A stretch of DNA of 64,000 nucleotides from Fodinibius sediminis (lineage in GTDB: Bacteria > Bacteroidota > Rhodothermia > Balneolales > Balneolaceae). This document shows positions 63,964-64,000 of the stretch, piece after piece. Under the pieces are notes generated by a model that saw only the letters and a list, made by a program, of their open reading frames with translations, did no database searches and was not told where the DNA came from. The stretch's first letter is position 1. Each line of letters starts with the position of its first letter. The stretch lies in the NCBI RefSeq assembly GCF_900182555.1, contig NZ_FXTH01000004.1:248001-312000 (forward strand), in the 5' to 3' direction. The position numbers and the translations under genes were made by a program.

Positions 63964-64000
63964 ATGTTTGATATACTCATGGGGATTCCGGAAATGAAAG
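63964..64000 (+). CDS. start of a putative RelE/ParE-type toxin, truncated by the window
   Basis: ATG at 63964 begins MFDILMGIPEMK. The frame continues past the window end. The short N-terminus and the position 10 nt after an antitoxin-like gene suggest a toxin, but 12 residues are too few for a family call. Confidence 0.35.
   Translation, partial: MFDILMGIPEMK

Noticed and set aside
59955-64000. att-type direct repeat of the tRNA-Leu 3' end
   Set aside because: No second copy of the T-arm/acceptor sequence was seen in the rest of the window.

Overview
The window looks like chromosomal DNA of a Bacteroidota/Balneolota-type marine or halophilic heterotroph (Balneolia such as Fodinibius or Gracilimonas would fit; this is inference). 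The grounds are two SusC/SusD pairs, many secreted proteins with Tat-like N-termini, a short-chain-type threonine dehydrogenase next to kbl, an ArgJ-type arginine pathway, and few strong Shine-Dalgarno sites. Most genes lie on the minus strand.

Layout. 1-5.1 kb: the 5' end of a rel/spoT gene, a small outer-membrane beta-barrel protein, a cold-shock protein and an argD-argC-argJ operon. 5.5-13 kb: a SusC-SusD-M14 metallopeptidase operon. Its leader carries a 32-codon reading frame packed with Cys and Met codons, followed by a strong terminator hairpin, so it looks like a ribosome-mediated attenuator. 13.3-19.2 kb: a glycerol/glycerophosphodiester operon (gntR, glpK, glpD, glpF, GDPD) with a likely GntR operator in front of glpK.

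19.5-54.5 kb: one large polysaccharide-utilisation locus (PUL). It encodes SusC/SusD, two sulfatases, four GH109-like secreted proteins of the Gfo/Idh/MocA fold, one canonical Gfo/Idh/MocA oxidoreductase, two DUF1080 (3-keto-glycoside hydrolase type) proteins, a PIG-L deacetylase, two secreted amidohydrolases, an esterase-like hydrolase, a CBM9-like protein, a DUF5107/TPR protein, an Nramp-like transporter and a DMT transporter. A divergent cytoplasmic operon encodes an AgaS-type isomerase/deaminase, a tagatose-6-phosphate-kinase-like enzyme, another sugar kinase, a tagatose-bisphosphate aldolase and a third amidohydrolase. A DeoR regulator faces it. No ordinary glycoside hydrolase or polysaccharide lyase is visible. 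The set suggests breakdown of a sulfated, galactosamine-containing glycan by oxidised-sugar (3-keto) and GH109-type NAD-dependent chemistry, periplasmic desulfation and deacetylation, then the galactosamine-6-phosphate to tagatose route in the cytoplasm.

54.6-59.6 kb: a PhoD-like phosphatase and a tdh-kbl threonine-degradation operon. 59.9 kb: tRNA-Leu(UAA) with a perfect-stem terminator. 60-64 kb: an AT-rich, gene-poor accessory stretch with a BspA-type repeat lipoprotein, a lone receiver domain, short repeats, and a probable toxin-antitoxin pair cut by the window edge.
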